A stretch of 64,000 bases of DNA, taken from the NCBI GenBank assembly GCA_045576855.1, contig JAZNHG010000031.1, positions 62,001 through 126,000 of the forward strand, written 5' to 3'. This DNA comes from Colimorpha sp045576855 (GTDB taxonomy: Bacteria; Bacteroidota; Bacteroidia; Bacteroidales; P3). The notes beneath the pieces are model-generated. The model had not been told where the DNA came from. It saw only the letters and a program-made list of their open reading frames with translations, and did no database searches. The position numbers and the translations under genes are program-made. The first letter of the stretch is position 1; each line of letters opens with the position of its first letter. This document shows positions 49,464 to 59,122 of this stretch, piece after piece.

Positions 49464-51837
49464 AGCGCCACATATCATCCTCCTGCTGGTCGGCACGCTG
49501 CTTTTCGCCTCGTGCTACACCTACCGCTACGTGCCGGAAGGCGAATATGTGCTCTACAAAAACCAGCTGGAAGTGACGATGGCCGACAGCTCGGAGGTGA
49601 CCGACGACGTGAACGACGCCCTGCGCAACATACGCACCTACTACCTTCAGAAGCCCAACACCAAGGTGCTCGGCATCGACTGGCTGCGGATGGGCATGAA
49701 CATCTACGGCATAGCCCATCCAGACAACAAGACCTTCATCGGCAAATACTTCCGCCAACTGGGCCAGGCACCGGTAGTCTACGATGCCTCGCGCGCAGCC
49801 CGCACGGCCACCCAGTTGCGCTCGCTGCTGCAAAGCAAAGGATGCTTCGGCAGCACGGTGACCTTCGACACCCTGCGGCTCACACGCCACAACATCACCA
49901 TCGGATACCATGTGCGCGCCACGCAGCGCTATCTGGTCGACGAGGTTACCTACCACACCGACAACGCGACGGTGCGCAAGCTGCTCGACAAATGGAGTGC
50001 CGAATCGCTGCTGCGCGTCGACACGCCCTACGACCAAGACCTGATAGCCGCCGAGCGGACCCGCCTGGTGAACAATCTGCGCGATGCAGGCTACTTCCGT
50101 GCCAGCAACGACATCGTCACCTTCGAGGTAGACACCACCTACTCGTCGCGCCGACTGAGCATCGACGTGCGGGTCGACAGCCGCCAGCTGCAGGTGTACC
50201 ACATCAACAACATCTACATCTACCCCAACAGCACCGCGGGCCTGCGCGACCGCAGCGGCAGCGCCGTGGCCGAATTCGACACCGTCATCTACAACTACCC
50301 CACCCCGTGGCGCAACGTAGACTTCCATTTCGTCTACTCCACCCCCATGACGCTCAGCCCGCGCACCATCAGCCGCACCATGATGCTCTTCCCCGGCATG
50401 ACCTATCGCCCGGTGTATATCACCAGCACCTACAACTCGCTGCTCAACCTGCGCAACTTCAAATACATCAATATCGACTTCAGCGAATCGCCCTCCTCGA
50501 CCGACACGCTGCCACTGGTCGACGCCCATGTGCGCCTGATTAGCGCCACGCAGCAGCGGCTCACCCTCTCGCTCGAGCTCACCAACGCCTCGCCCCTGGG
50601 CAGCGGCGACAGTGTGGGCTTCCTGGCCGGAGGCAATCTCGGCATCGAGACGGCCCTGGAATACCAGCACAAGAACCTCTTTGGCGGAGCGGAGCTGCTG
50701 CGCGTCAAAGGCACCTTCCTCTTCGAGCTGCCCAAAAACATCTTCCGCAGCAGCGGAGGCGGCTTCTACGACCACTTCTCGGCATTCGAAGCCGGCCTCG
50801 ACGCCTCGCTCGACATGCCCATACTGCTACTGCCCTTCACCGCCTCGCTGGCCTGGCAACGCGTGAAGCCGCACACGCTGCTCAGCCTCGGCGGCAGCTA
50901 TCAGTACCGCTACTACTTCGAGCGGGTACTGGCCAACACCTCGTTCGGCTACAGCTGGAGCCACTCGCAGCGCGCCAGCCACCAGCTGCTGCCCTTCGAA
51001 CTCACCTTCGTCCGCATGCTCAATCTCGACGATGCCTTCACCCAGAGGCTCAACGCCGCCAACGACCTGCGCCTGAAATACAAATACAGCAGCCACTTCA
51101 TCCTGGACGGCCGCTACGACTACACCTACACCAACCAGCAATACGGCACGCGGCGCAACTTCAGCGCCGTGCATCTGAGCGCCGAGAGCGCCGGCCTGGC
51201 GCTGGCGCTGGCGGGCCAATTGGCCCATGCACCCACGGACAGCAACGGCATCGTGCAGCTCTTCGGCGTACCCTTCTCGCAGTATGTGCGGCTGGGAGCC
51301 GAATGGACACGCTACCACTATATCGGCAAGGACGGCACCTTCGTGGCCCGCCTGCTGGTGGGCATCGGCGTGCCGTACGGCAATTCCATGTCCATGCCCT
51401 ACGAGAAGAGCTTCTTCGGCGGCGGTCCCACCACCATGCGTGCCTGGCAACTGCGGCGGCTGGGCCCCGGCAGCTATCTGGGCGACGGCGACATGCTGGA
51501 GCGCGTGGGCGACATGCAGCTGGTGCTCAATCTCGAGGGCCGATTCCCCATTGCGGGCATCCTGGAGGGCGCCATCTTCTCCGACATGGGCAACGTGTGG
51601 CTGCTCAACGCGTCGGACCAATATGTCGGCGGCGAGCTCAAGTGGAACAGCATCCCCTCCGAGGTGGCTGTCGGCGTGGGCCTCGGGCTGCGGCTGAACG
51701 TGAGCATAGCCACCCTGCGCGTCGACTTTGCCCTGCCGCTCTACGACCCGGGCTTCAGCACCGACCTCCGCTGGCGCCCGCAGCACTGGACATTCAACCA
51801 GATAGTCACCAATTTCGGTATCAACTATCCCTTCTGA
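49453..51837 (+). CDS. TamL-like OMP85 lipoprotein (BamA/TamA family)
   Basis: 794 residues. A lipobox (LLFASC) follows a short signal, as in TamL of Bacteroidota. POTRA-like repeats cover about residues 30-330. A C-terminal 16-strand barrel of the bacterial surface antigen type includes GGPTTMRAWQLRRLGPGSY, the lid-loop region with the family's R-x-W-x-x-R element, and the final strand FNQIVTNFGINYPF. It assembles or exports outer-membrane proteins or lipids together with TamB. Start overlaps waaA by 11 bp, suggesting coupled translation. Confidence 0.9.
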   Translation: MKNRAPHIILLLVGTLLFASCYTYRYVPEGEYVLYKNQLEVTMADSSEVTDDVNDALRNIRTYYLQKPNTKVLGIDWLRMGMNIYGIAHPDNKTFIGKYFRQLGQAPVVYDASRAARTATQLRSLLQSKGCFGSTVTFDTLRLTRHNITIGYHVRATQRYLVDEVTYHTDNATVRKLLDKWSAESLLRVDTPYDQDLIAAERTRLVNNLRDAGYFRASNDIVTFEVDTTYSSRRLSIDVRVDSRQLQVYHINNIYIYPNSTAGLRDRSGSAVAEFDTVIYNYPTPWRNVDFHFVYSTPMTLSPRTISRTMMLFPGMTYRPVYITSTYNSLLNLRNFKYINIDFSESPSSTDTLPLVDAHVRLISATQQRLTLSLELTNASPLGSGDSVGFLAGGNLGIETALEYQHKNLFGGAELLRVKGTFLFELPKNIFRSSGGGFYDHFSAFEAGLDASLDMPILLLPFTASLAWQRVKPHTLLSLGGSYQYRYYFERVLANTSFGYSWSHSQRASHQLLPFELTFVRMLNLDDAFTQRLNAANDLRLKYKYSSHFILDGRYDYTYTNQQYGTRRNFSAVHLSAESAGLALALAGQLAHAPTDSNGIVQLFGVPFSQYVRLGAEWTRYHYIGKDGTFVARLLVGIGVPYGNSMSMPYEKSFFGGGPTTMRAWQLRRLGPGSYLGDGDMLERVGDMQLVLNLEGRFPIAGILEGAIFSDMGNVWLLNASDQYVGGELKWNSIPSEVAVGVGLGLRLNVSIATLRVDFALPLYDPGFSTDLRWRPQHWTFNQIVTNFGINYPF

Positions 51838-51882
51838 GCCACAAATCCGCGACCCACATACAGCAACCAACGAGACACACCC

Positions 51883-52833
51883 ATGAGCCAACCCGCATCC
51901 CACAACCGGCAATCGAAACTCCTCACCTACATCGTTCTCATCGTCAGCACCGTCTTCTGGGGCGTCAGCTTCATCATGACCAAAGAGCTCTTCCTGACCG
52001 AGGCGCACATGACCGTCACCATCCTCATCACGCTGCGTCTGGCCGTGGCCACCGCCGTGATGCTGCCCATGCTGGCGCTGACGGGGCGGCTGCAGCCCAT
52101 CCGGCGCGGGCCGGGGCGCGGCCTGCGCAGCCTGCTGGGCGGCGACCTGAAGTGGTTCCTGCTGCTCACCTTCTGCGAACCCTTCATCTACCACCTCTGC
52201 GAGACCTCGGGCGTGCAGCTCGTCAGCGGCTCGCTGGCCTCGGTCGTCATAGCCACCATCCCGCTCTTCGTCCCCTTCGGCATGTGGGTGGCCTACCGCA
52301 AGCGCATCGGACTGGCCCTCATCGTGGGCGTCATGCTCTCGCTGGCCGGCATCGGCGTGATGATACTGGGCGACGGACAGCTGGCCGGCAACCCGCGCGG
52401 ACTGCTCTTCCTGGCCGGTGCCGTGCTCATAGCCATCGTCTACACGCTGCTGCTGGTCAAGGTGGTAGACCACTATCACCCACTGGTCGTCACCACCTGG
52501 CAGAACCTCATCGGACTCATCTACTTCCTGCCCCTCATGCTGGGACTCGACGGCGCCAACCTGCCGCTGCTCAGCTGGAGCCCCCGCATGCTCGGCCTGC
52601 TGCTGATACTCGGCATCTGCTGCTCCTCGCTGGCCTATGCCGGATACAACCAGGGCGTGCACGTGCTCGGTGCATCCAAGGCTTGCATCTTCAACAATGC
52701 CATACCCGTCTTCTCGCTCATCGCCGCTGTGCTCATCGGACAGGAAAGCTTCAGCTGGGTCAAGGTGGCCGGCATGGCCGTGGTCATCGGAGGCGTGGTG
52801 CTGGCGCAACTGCCCGAGAAGGAAAAAAGGTAA
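51883..52833 (+). CDS. EamA (DMT superfamily) transporter
   Basis: 316 residues with ten hydrophobic helices in two EamA repeats. The first begins LLTYIVLIVSTVFWGVSFIM, the second includes WQNLIGLIYFLPLMLG and CCSSLAYAGYNQGVHVLGAS. It ends in a short lysine-rich tail. Metabolite exporter of unknown substrate. It sits 45 bp after the TamL-like gene. The second copy of the 143-bp element starts 10 bp after its stop. Confidence 0.9.
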   Translation: MSQPASHNRQSKLLTYIVLIVSTVFWGVSFIMTKELFLTEAHMTVTILITLRLAVATAVMLPMLALTGRLQPIRRGPGRGLRSLLGGDLKWFLLLTFCEPFIYHLCETSGVQLVSGSLASVVIATIPLFVPFGMWVAYRKRIGLALIVGVMLSLAGIGVMILGDGQLAGNPRGLLFLAGAVLIAIVYTLLLVKVVDHYHPLVVTTWQNLIGLIYFLPLMLGLDGANLPLLSWSPRMLGLLLILGICCSSLAYAGYNQGVHVLGASKACIFNNAIPVFSLIAAVLIGQESFSWVKVAGMAVVIGGVVLAQLPEKEKR

Positions 52834-52843
52834 CTTGCCCTCA

Positions 52844-52986
52844 CCTGTTGTGACGCGAAAAAACGCCTTTGTAACCCACTGAACGTCAGGCTTCCAACCT
52901 ACCATCTCCTTACCAACGCCTTACCAACGCCTTACCAACACCTTACCAACACCTACTACAGTAGTAGTTGATAAGGAGTTAGGCAG
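52844..52986 (-). repeat. 143-bp dispersed element, copy 2
   Basis: Inverse-orientation copy of 4887-5029, same length, about seven substitutions. Here it lies between two convergent genes (EamA transporter and phosphodiesterase). All four 11-bp iterations and the CTACTAC-T-GTAGTAG near-palindrome are intact. Confidence 0.9.
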
Positions 52987-53012
52987 CGGAAGCCGTGGCT
53001 TTCGGGGCTCGT

Positions 53013-53501
53013 TCAGTACTTGTCGAACTCCAGTATCTCCAGCTGCGAGGGCTGTGGGTCGAGGACGAAACGCACCAGCGTGCACTTCCGGTGGAAGCCC
53101 GAGCGGCCGGCGGCGCCGGGATTGATATGCAGAAAACGGTATTCGCTGTCGTACATCACACGCAGAATATGGCTGTGGCCGCATACGAAAATGTCGGGCC
53201 GCGCGAGCCGCAGCGTGCGCTGCAGCTCGCGGGGGTAGTGTCCGGGCCAGCCGCCGATATGCGTCATCAGCACACGCTGGCCCTCCGCGACGAAGAAAGC
53301 GCTCTCGTCGAGCTCGTAGTGCAGGCTGAAACTGTCGCAGTTGCCCCACACGGCCCGCACCGGCTTCCAGGCGCGCAACTCGTCGAGCACACCGGGGCCT
53401 ATGTCGCCCGCATGCCACAGCTCGTCGCAGTCTTTGAAGAAGGTGAACACCTGCGGCGGCACGCTGCCGTGGGTGTCGCTCAACACACCGATACGTTTCA
53501 T
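53013..53501 (-). CDS. YfcE/MJ0936-type metallophosphoesterase
   Basis: 162 residues. Metal-binding motifs in order: GVLSDTHGSVPP, LWHAGDIGPGVLDEL, VWGNCDS, MTHIGG, and CGHSHILRV with the terminal HINPGAAG. It is a calcineurin-like fold of the small YfcE class, which hydrolyses phosphodiesters with Mn or Ni. The physiological substrate is unknown. Length is normal. It is followed downstream by the 143-bp element and preceded by a heptamer array. Confidence 0.92.
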   Translation of the reverse strand: MKRIGVLSDTHGSVPPQVFTFFKDCDELWHAGDIGPGVLDELRAWKPVRAVWGNCDSFSLHYELDESAFFVAEGQRVLMTHIGGWPGHYPRELQRTLRLARPDIFVCGHSHILRVMYDSEYRFLHINPGAAGRSGFHRKCTLVRFVLDPQPSQLEILEFDKY

Positions 53502-53510
53502 TTTTAGATG

Positions 53511-53543
53511 TGAGTTTTAAGTTTTGAGTTTTGAGTTTTAAGT
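53511..53543 (+). repeat. 7-bp tandem repeat (GAGTTTT)n
   Basis: Four to five units of GAGTTTT with AAGTTTT variants in the gap between two leftward genes. Confidence 0.85.
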
Positions 53544-53599
53544 TGCTGTCGCAATCACTTACAGCTTAAAACCAAAAAACTCACAGTTTAAACCGAGCC

Positions 53600-54148
53600 C
53601 TATTCGTTGGCCTGTATCTCCTTCAGGTTCTCGGCAATCATCTCCTTGAGATAGTTGATGATATTGATATCGTTCATCGACATGCCGCCGAGCGCCTCCT
53701 TCAGCTCGTCGGTGTCGAGCACAAACTCGTCCACGTCGGTGCGGTAGGTGATGACGAAGTGGATATCCTCGTGTGCGGCGAGCAACATCACCAAGGTGCC
53801 CGGCAGGTCGCCCATCGGCGGGCGGTCCCAGTTGTTGTGCTCGAACCAGAATTCGAGCCTCGTACCCTTGCCGAGCTCGCTGGTGAGCTTCATGCCGCCG
53901 CCGCACTTCTCGGTATTCATCTTGATCAGCGGCAGCCCGAGGCCCACCTTGCGGGTGGTGCGGCTGGTGGTATAGGGGTCGGTGACGCGGGCCAGGAATT
54001 CGGGCGACATGCCCTTGCCGTTGTCTTCGATAGTGAAGTGGAAGTCGTTATTCTTCAAGCTGTCCACAATGGTCAGCTTGACATCCTTTGCATTGGCGGC
54101 CGTGGAGTTTTCCATCAGGTCGTAGACGTGCATTGCCAGTTCTTTCAT
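53600..54148 (-). CDS. GHKL-type ATP-binding protein (anti-sigma/histidine-kinase-like ATPase domain)
   Basis: 182 residues from the ATG at 54148, chosen because a TATTTTTG box lies 20 bp upstream; the frame is open to 54211 but that would start inside or before the promoter. The ATPase has an N box (HVYDLMENSTAANA), G1 (IEDNGKGM) and G2 (TRKVGLGLPLIKMNTE), with no phospho-acceptor domain. The C-terminal ~55 residues are an acidic helical extension. Similar free-standing ATPase proteins occur beside NADH-dependent hydrogenase genes in this order; none is seen here. Role unresolved. Confidence 0.82.
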   Translation of the reverse strand: MKELAMHVYDLMENSTAANAKDVKLTIVDSLKNNDFHFTIEDNGKGMSPEFLARVTDPYTTSRTTRKVGLGLPLIKMNTEKCGGGMKLTSELGKGTRLEFWFEHNNWDRPPMGDLPGTLVMLLAAHEDIHFVITYRTDVDEFVLDTDELKEALGGMSMNDINIINYLKEMIAENLKEIQANE

Positions 54149-54167
54149 AATCGAGTGATTTGGGCTG

Positions 54168-54175
54168 CAAAAATA
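54168..54175 (-). promoter_or_regulatory. Bacteroidota -7 promoter box (TATTTTTG)
   Basis: CAAAAATA on the plus strand. Fixes the downstream start at 54148. Confidence 0.7.
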
Positions 54176-54256
54176 CGCATATTTTTTCATTGCACAAATA
54201 ATATTTTTCAACGAGGCGCGTTAATAGGGCATTAATATAAATAAAGGAAAGCGACA

Positions 54257-55171
54257 ATGAAACTACGACATATGGCACTGCTGGGGGCGCTGGTGGTCCT
54301 GACGACGGGTTGCGAGGGGCCGGACGAGTTTGTGGCGCCGTCGTTCCTGCACGTGGAGTCCATCGGCCTGGTGCCTCCCGAACAGAACGCCATCACCCTC
54401 GAGCCCGGTTTCTACACGAGCGATATCGTGGCGGCCTACGTGGCGGCCCACTATCCGGGCGCATCGGCTGTGGACACGCTGGGCCTCTTCGAGCTGCCCT
54501 TCACCATCCCTGTGCTCCACAGCGGCGAGGTGGACTACATAGACATCTATCCCGCCGTGCAGCAAAGCGGCTCATCCAACGCACTCCCCTTCTACACCTT
54601 CTACAACCGCATCCATATCAGCGACACCACGCTGACCTCCGGCGACACACTGGACCTGGGCGCGCTGACCACCACCTACAATATCACGCGCAGCGACGTG
54701 CTGATGTACGAGATGTTCGAACCCACCGAGGGCAGCCTGCTCTTCGACTCGGTGATGCAGTGGCGGCCCCAGTCGCCCGACGAAGCCTGCACGGGCCTCG
54801 GCTATGGCTATGTGACGGTGCCCGACTCGGTCTATGCACTCGACTTCAGCATCGACCGCGACTTCCAGGTGATAGACGCTACCAAGCTCATATACCTGGA
54901 GTTGGACTCGCGTTGCGACCCCAATCTGGAATACCGCGTCTACATGGAATCGAGCCGCATACGCGGTGCCAACACCGAGCGTGCCGACGTGATGGCCATC
55001 CGCGGCTCGGAGGATTGGGTGCACCTCTACGTCAATCTGGGCCGCACATGGGCCTATTTCAACTACAATCCCGACTTCCGCATCTCGTTCACCGCTATCA
55101 AGACCGGCCAGACTGGCGGCGAAGTGCGGATGGACAATGTGAGACTGCTGACCACCAGCGTCGTATTGTAA
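54257..55171 (+). CDS. lipoprotein of unknown function
   Basis: 304 residues. Signal with lipobox LTTGC at residues about 15-19, so lipidated. The mature part is beta-rich with no helices predicted by eye and no cysteine pairs of note (SRCDPN only). It ends 1 bp before the sugar transferase gene, which suggests a common transcript and perhaps a role in the same polysaccharide system. It resembles generic Bacteroidales surface lipoproteins; family not recognised. Confidence 0.75.
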   Translation: MKLRHMALLGALVVLTTGCEGPDEFVAPSFLHVESIGLVPPEQNAITLEPGFYTSDIVAAYVAAHYPGASAVDTLGLFELPFTIPVLHSGEVDYIDIYPAVQQSGSSNALPFYTFYNRIHISDTTLTSGDTLDLGALTTTYNITRSDVLMYEMFEPTEGSLLFDSVMQWRPQSPDEACTGLGYGYVTVPDSVYALDFSIDRDFQVIDATKLIYLELDSRCDPNLEYRVYMESSRIRGANTERADVMAIRGSEDWVHLYVNLGRTWAYFNYNPDFRISFTAIKTGQTGGEVRMDNVRLLTTSVVL

Positions 55172-55172
55172 C

Positions 55173-56582
55173 ATGAAGAAAAGACAGACAATCAAATATA
55201 TCGTCAGCGACACGCTGTCGGCCATGTTGGCATGGACAGCGCAGTTCCTATACCGCAAGCTGGTGCTTGAGGCGAGCGGCCTGGAGAGCCTGGGGCAAGT
55301 GTTCCTCGACACCAACTATTGGCTGGGCATCCTGCTGGTGCCTGCCGGATGGCTGGTGCTCTACACCATACAGGGCACCTACCGCAATGTGCTGCGCAAG
55401 GCACGCCTGAACGAGTTGCTGCAGACCCTGCTGGCCACCCTCATCGGAGGTGTGGTGATATTCTTCGCCCTGCTCATCGACGACGAGATGCCCAGCTATC
55501 GCGACTACTATCACTCGACGCTCTTTCTGCTGGTGGTGCACTTCGTGCTGACCTATGTGCCGCGCATGCTCATCACCTCGCAGACCGTGCGCCGCGTACA
55601 CTCGCGCCGCATCGGGTTCCCCACCCTCATGATTGGCACCGGCAACAAGGCATTCCAGACCTATCTGGACCTGGAGAACCAGGAGACCTATTCGGGCAAC
55701 CTCTTCGTGGGCTGCGTCGCCACCGACGACAACAGCTCTTCCGAGCTGTCGAAAGTGATGCCGCTGCTGGGTTCGCTCGACGACCTGCGGCATCTGGTCG
55801 ACGAACATCACGTGGAAGAGGTCATCATAGCCGTCGAGGACAACAAGCAGATAGACGAGATATTGCGCAAGCTGAACCTTTGCGGCGACTTCATCATCAA
55901 GATTACGCCCGATGCACGCGACCTGATTGTGGGTTCCATCAAGCAGGGCAGCATCTTCCATTCGCCCCTGATAGTCATCAACAACCGTCTGATGGCCGAA
56001 TGGCAATACTCGCTGAAACGCATCTTCGATATCATCATCTCGGTGCTGGCAATGGTCATCCTCTCGCCGGTCTATCTGGTGACGGCCATCATTGTCAAAT
56101 GCACCTCGCCCGGCCCTGTCTTCTACGCCCAGGAGCGCATAGGCTATCGCGGCAAGCCATTCAAGATGCACAAGTTCCGTTCGATGTATGTCGATGCCGA
56201 ACAGGCCGGTCCCGCCCTGAGCAAGGACGACGACCCGCGCATCACCCCCTTCGGACGATTCATGCGCAAGGTGCGGCTGGACGAGATACCGCAGTTCTAC
56301 AATGTACTGAAAGGCACCATGAGTGTCGTCGGTCCCCGGCCCGAGCGCCAGTTCTACATAGACCAGATAGTGAAGCGGGCGCCCGAATACCTGCTGCTGC
56401 AACGGGTCAAACCGGGCATCACCTCGTGGGGGCAGGTGAAATATGGCTATGCCTCCACCGTCGACGAGATGCTGGAACGCCTGCGCTACGACCTGCTCTA
56501 TCTGGACAATATGTCGCTCACCACCGACCTTAAGATACTGCTCTACACCGTAATCATCATCCTGCAAGGTCGCGGTAAATAA
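55173..56582 (+). CDS. polyprenyl-phosphate sugar-1-phosphate transferase (WcaJ/PglC-like)
   Basis: 469 residues. About four N-terminal membrane helices and a Rossmann-like CoA-binding-type domain (GTGNKAFQTYLDLENQETY) precede the catalytic bacterial sugar transferase domain. The latter has a membrane helix at RIFDIIISVLAMVIL and the conserved KMHKFRSMYVDAE, KVRLDEIPQFYNVLKGTMS, VGPRPERQFY and LQRVKPGITSWGQVKYGYA. It loads the first sugar phosphate on undecaprenyl phosphate to start a capsule or exopolysaccharide. Preceded at 1 bp by the lipoprotein gene, followed at 20 bp by an FKBP. Confidence 0.95.
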   Translation: MKKRQTIKYIVSDTLSAMLAWTAQFLYRKLVLEASGLESLGQVFLDTNYWLGILLVPAGWLVLYTIQGTYRNVLRKARLNELLQTLLATLIGGVVIFFALLIDDEMPSYRDYYHSTLFLLVVHFVLTYVPRMLITSQTVRRVHSRRIGFPTLMIGTGNKAFQTYLDLENQETYSGNLFVGCVATDDNSSSELSKVMPLLGSLDDLRHLVDEHHVEEVIIAVEDNKQIDEILRKLNLCGDFIIKITPDARDLIVGSIKQGSIFHSPLIVINNRLMAEWQYSLKRIFDIIISVLAMVILSPVYLVTAIIVKCTSPGPVFYAQERIGYRGKPFKMHKFRSMYVDAEQAGPALSKDDDPRITPFGRFMRKVRLDEIPQFYNVLKGTMSVVGPRPERQFYIDQIVKRAPEYLLLQRVKPGITSWGQVKYGYASTVDEMLERLRYDLLYLDNMSLTTDLKILLYTVIIILQGRGK

Positions 56583-56602
56583 ACGAGAAAAAGACAAACA
56601 TT

Positions 56603-57310
56603 ATGAGAATAAAACTATTGATTCTGCCAATCTTGGCCGCCACGCTGACGCTGACGGCCTGCCATGCCGACAAAGCACCGCAGCTGGACACCCACGAAGA
56701 CACCCTGGCTTGGGCTCTGGGTGAGAATATGGCCCTCTCGGTCCTTGAGCTCAACAACCACCTGCCCATCGACAACGACATTGTCCGTCAGGCTTTTCAA
56801 CATGCCCTGTCGTCCGGAAGCTCGACCCTCACCGACCAACAGATGGAAGAAGCCATACGCCAGTTATTCGCCGCCCAACAGAGCAGCACACCTCGGCCAG
56901 CCGTGAAAAACACCGAAACAGTGGACAAGCAGCAGCAAGACTATTTCGAAAAACTGGCCAAAGAGAACCCCGACGTCAGGAAACACCCGGCGGGCTTCTA
57001 CTATGAAGAGGTAAAAAAGGGCATCGGGCGCACCGCCGTCGTGGGCGACAGAATCAGATTCGACTACCGCAGTTACCTGATGTTCAGCGGCGAGCCCTAC
57101 GACCAGACCTATGGCAAACGAGACCCAATCACCCACGTAGTGGGGCGTCCCATGTTCGAGGGTCTGATTGAAGCCATGCAGCTGATGAACGCCGGCAGCA
57201 TCTACCGCTTCTACTTCCCCTACCAGCTGGCCTTCGGCACACAGGGCTCGGGCGATATACCGGGCTATACTCCGTTCATTTACGAGATAGAACTGCACGA
57301 GATTTTATAG
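56603..57310 (+). CDS. lipid-anchored FKBP-type peptidyl-prolyl isomerase
   Basis: 235 residues. A lipobox (LTLTAC) ends the signal peptide. An N-terminal FkpA-like dimerisation helix region (residues about 25-130) precedes a C-terminal FKBP domain with VVGDRIRFDYRSYLMFSG, THVVGRPMFEGLIEAMQLM and FPYQLAFGTQGSGD-IPGYTPFIYEIEL. Periplasmic folding catalyst and chaperone. Its place after the sugar transferase suggests read-through from the same promoter. Confidence 0.9.
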   Translation: MRIKLLILPILAATLTLTACHADKAPQLDTHEDTLAWALGENMALSVLELNNHLPIDNDIVRQAFQHALSSGSSTLTDQQMEEAIRQLFAAQQSSTPRPAVKNTETVDKQQQDYFEKLAKENPDVRKHPAGFYYEEVKKGIGRTAVVGDRIRFDYRSYLMFSGEPYDQTYGKRDPITHVVGRPMFEGLIEAMQLMNAGSIYRFYFPYQLAFGTQGSGDIPGYTPFIYEIELHEIL

Positions 57311-57337
57311 CATTCCCAAACACAAACACATTATACT

Positions 57338-58780
57338 ATGATATCATTCATCATTGCCATCGTATTGCTGGTACTGGGCTACTGGCTCTATTCCAAGGTC
57401 ATCGAGCGCATCATTGGTGTCGACCCGGCTCGTACCACACCCGCCGTGGCGCATCCCGACGGTGTGGACTATGTGCCCATGAAGCCGTGGCGCGTGTTCC
57501 TTATCCAGTTCCTCAACATTGCAGGCGTGGGCCCCATCTGCGGCGCCATCATGGGTGCACAGTTCGGCACCGCCTCGTTCCTGTGGATCGTGTTCGGCTG
57601 CATCTTCGCCGGTGCGGTGCACGACTTCATCAGCGGCTTCATCAGCCTGCGGCAGGACGGCGCCTCGCTGCCCGAGATACACGGCAAGTACCTGGGCAAC
57701 GGCATGAAGCAGTTCATGCGCGGCTTCACGGTGCTGCTGATGATACTTGTGGGCGCCGTGTTTGTGAACACCCCCGCCGTGCTGCTCAACCAGAACTTCA
57801 CCCCCGGATGGAACATCTACATCTGGGTGGGCATCATCTTCGCCTACTACCTGCTGGCCACCCTGCTGCCTATCGACAAGGTGATTGGCAAGATATATCC
57901 CATCTTCGGCATCCTGCTGCTGGCTATGGCTGTGGCTATCGTGGTGGCCTTTGTGGTCTACCGGGTGCCTGTGCCCGAGGTGTGGGACGGCCTGGAGAAC
58001 CGCCACCCCAAGGCCGCCAGCAACCCCATCTTCCCCATGATGTTCATCAGCATCGCCTGCGGCGCCATCAGCGGCTTCCACGCCACACAGAGCCCCCTCA
58101 TGGCCCGCTGCATGGTCAACGAGAAGCAGGCCCGCCCCATCTTCTACGGTGCCATGATTACCGAAGGCGTCGTAGCCCTCATCTGGGCTGCCGCCGCCAC
58201 CTACTTCTTCCACGACAAGCCTGAGCTCTGCATCGGCAAGAGTGGCAACGACATGGTGGGCGTCATCGCCAACGAGTGGTTCCCCAAGGTCATCGCCGTC
58301 ATCTGCATCCTGGGTGTCATCAGCGCCGCCGTCACCAGCGGCGACACCGCCCTGCGATCGGCACGCCTCATTGTGGCCGACTTCATGCATGTGGACCAGA
58401 AGCCCATACCCAAGCGTCTGCTCGTGGCCCTGCCGGTCTTCGTGCTGGCCGCCGCACTGCTCATCTTCTCGCTGGCCGACGCCGAGGGCTTCCAGGTCAT
58501 CTGGCGCTACTTTTCGTGGGCCAACCAGTTCCTGTCGATGGTCACGCTGTGGGCAATCACCGTCTTCCTCAGCCGTCACCTGCCCGGCAAGGCATGGTAC
58601 TGGATTACACTCATCCCCGCCCTCTTCATGAGCATGGTGACCATCAGCTTCCTTCTGGTGGCCGAGAAGGAGGGCCTCGGCAGCGTCCTGCCCCGCACCG
58701 CCGGCTACTGCATCGCCGCCGTCATCACCGCAGCCCTCGGCGTGCTGTTTTTCGTCAAAAGAAAGAAGACAGAACAATAA
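57338..58780 (+). CDS. cstA: carbon starvation protein CstA family transporter
   Basis: 480 residues, about 13 hydrophobic helices. The CstA family is shown by the start GYWLYSKVIERIIGVDP, VWRVFLIQFLNIAGVGPICG-like and GAIMGAQFGTASFLWIVFG segments, HDFISGFISLRQDG and FHATQSPLMARCM. It is the short form common in Bacteroidota, without the extended C-terminus. Predicted peptide or pyruvate uptake system. 27 bp after the FKBP gene. Confidence 0.93.
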   Translation: MISFIIAIVLLVLGYWLYSKVIERIIGVDPARTTPAVAHPDGVDYVPMKPWRVFLIQFLNIAGVGPICGAIMGAQFGTASFLWIVFGCIFAGAVHDFISGFISLRQDGASLPEIHGKYLGNGMKQFMRGFTVLLMILVGAVFVNTPAVLLNQNFTPGWNIYIWVGIIFAYYLLATLLPIDKVIGKIYPIFGILLLAMAVAIVVAFVVYRVPVPEVWDGLENRHPKAASNPIFPMMFISIACGAISGFHATQSPLMARCMVNEKQARPIFYGAMITEGVVALIWAAAATYFFHDKPELCIGKSGNDMVGVIANEWFPKVIAVICILGVISAAVTSGDTALRSARLIVADFMHVDQKPIPKRLLVALPVFVLAAALLIFSLADAEGFQVIWRYFSWANQFLSMVTLWAITVFLSRHLPGKAWYWITLIPALFMSMVTISFLLVAEKEGLGSVLPRTAGYCIAAVITAALGVLFFVKRKKTEQ

Positions 58781-58807
58781 ATCAACTAGTTCGACGTTAT
58801 TGTCAAC

Positions 58808-59122
58808 ATGACGAAAGGAGAAAAGTTACAGATAATCACCAGCACCGCACGACGGGTGTTACCAGAAGGCGGCGAAGCATGGCTCTTCGGCTCACAAGCC
58901 CGTGGCGATGCCGGTCGCAACTCGGATTGGGACATACTCATTTTGCTTGATAAGGAAATGATTTCCAACGAGGACCACGACAATATTGCCTATCCGTTCC
59001 GAGAAGTAGGTTGGGATTTCGATGCTTGCATCAATCCTCTTATTTTCACGAAGAAGGAATGGTCAAGAAATTGGTTCTCCCCCTTTTTCAAGAATGTCAT
59101 GAATGAAAGAATAAGACTATGA
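58808..59122 (+). CDS. minimal nucleotidyltransferase (MNT), antitoxin-type
   Basis: 104 residues. AWLFGSQARGDAGRNSDWDI is the GSx(10-12)DxD signature of MNT proteins, with a third acidic residue in WDFDACINP. It pairs with the HEPN gene just downstream (ATGA overlap) as an MNT/HEPN toxin-antitoxin module, where the MNT protein adds AMP to the HEPN toxin in studied systems. Length normal. Confidence 0.9.
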   Translation: MTKGEKLQIITSTARRVLPEGGEAWLFGSQARGDAGRNSDWDILILLDKEMISNEDHDNIAYPFREVGWDFDACINPLIFTKKEWSRNWFSPFFKNVMNERIRL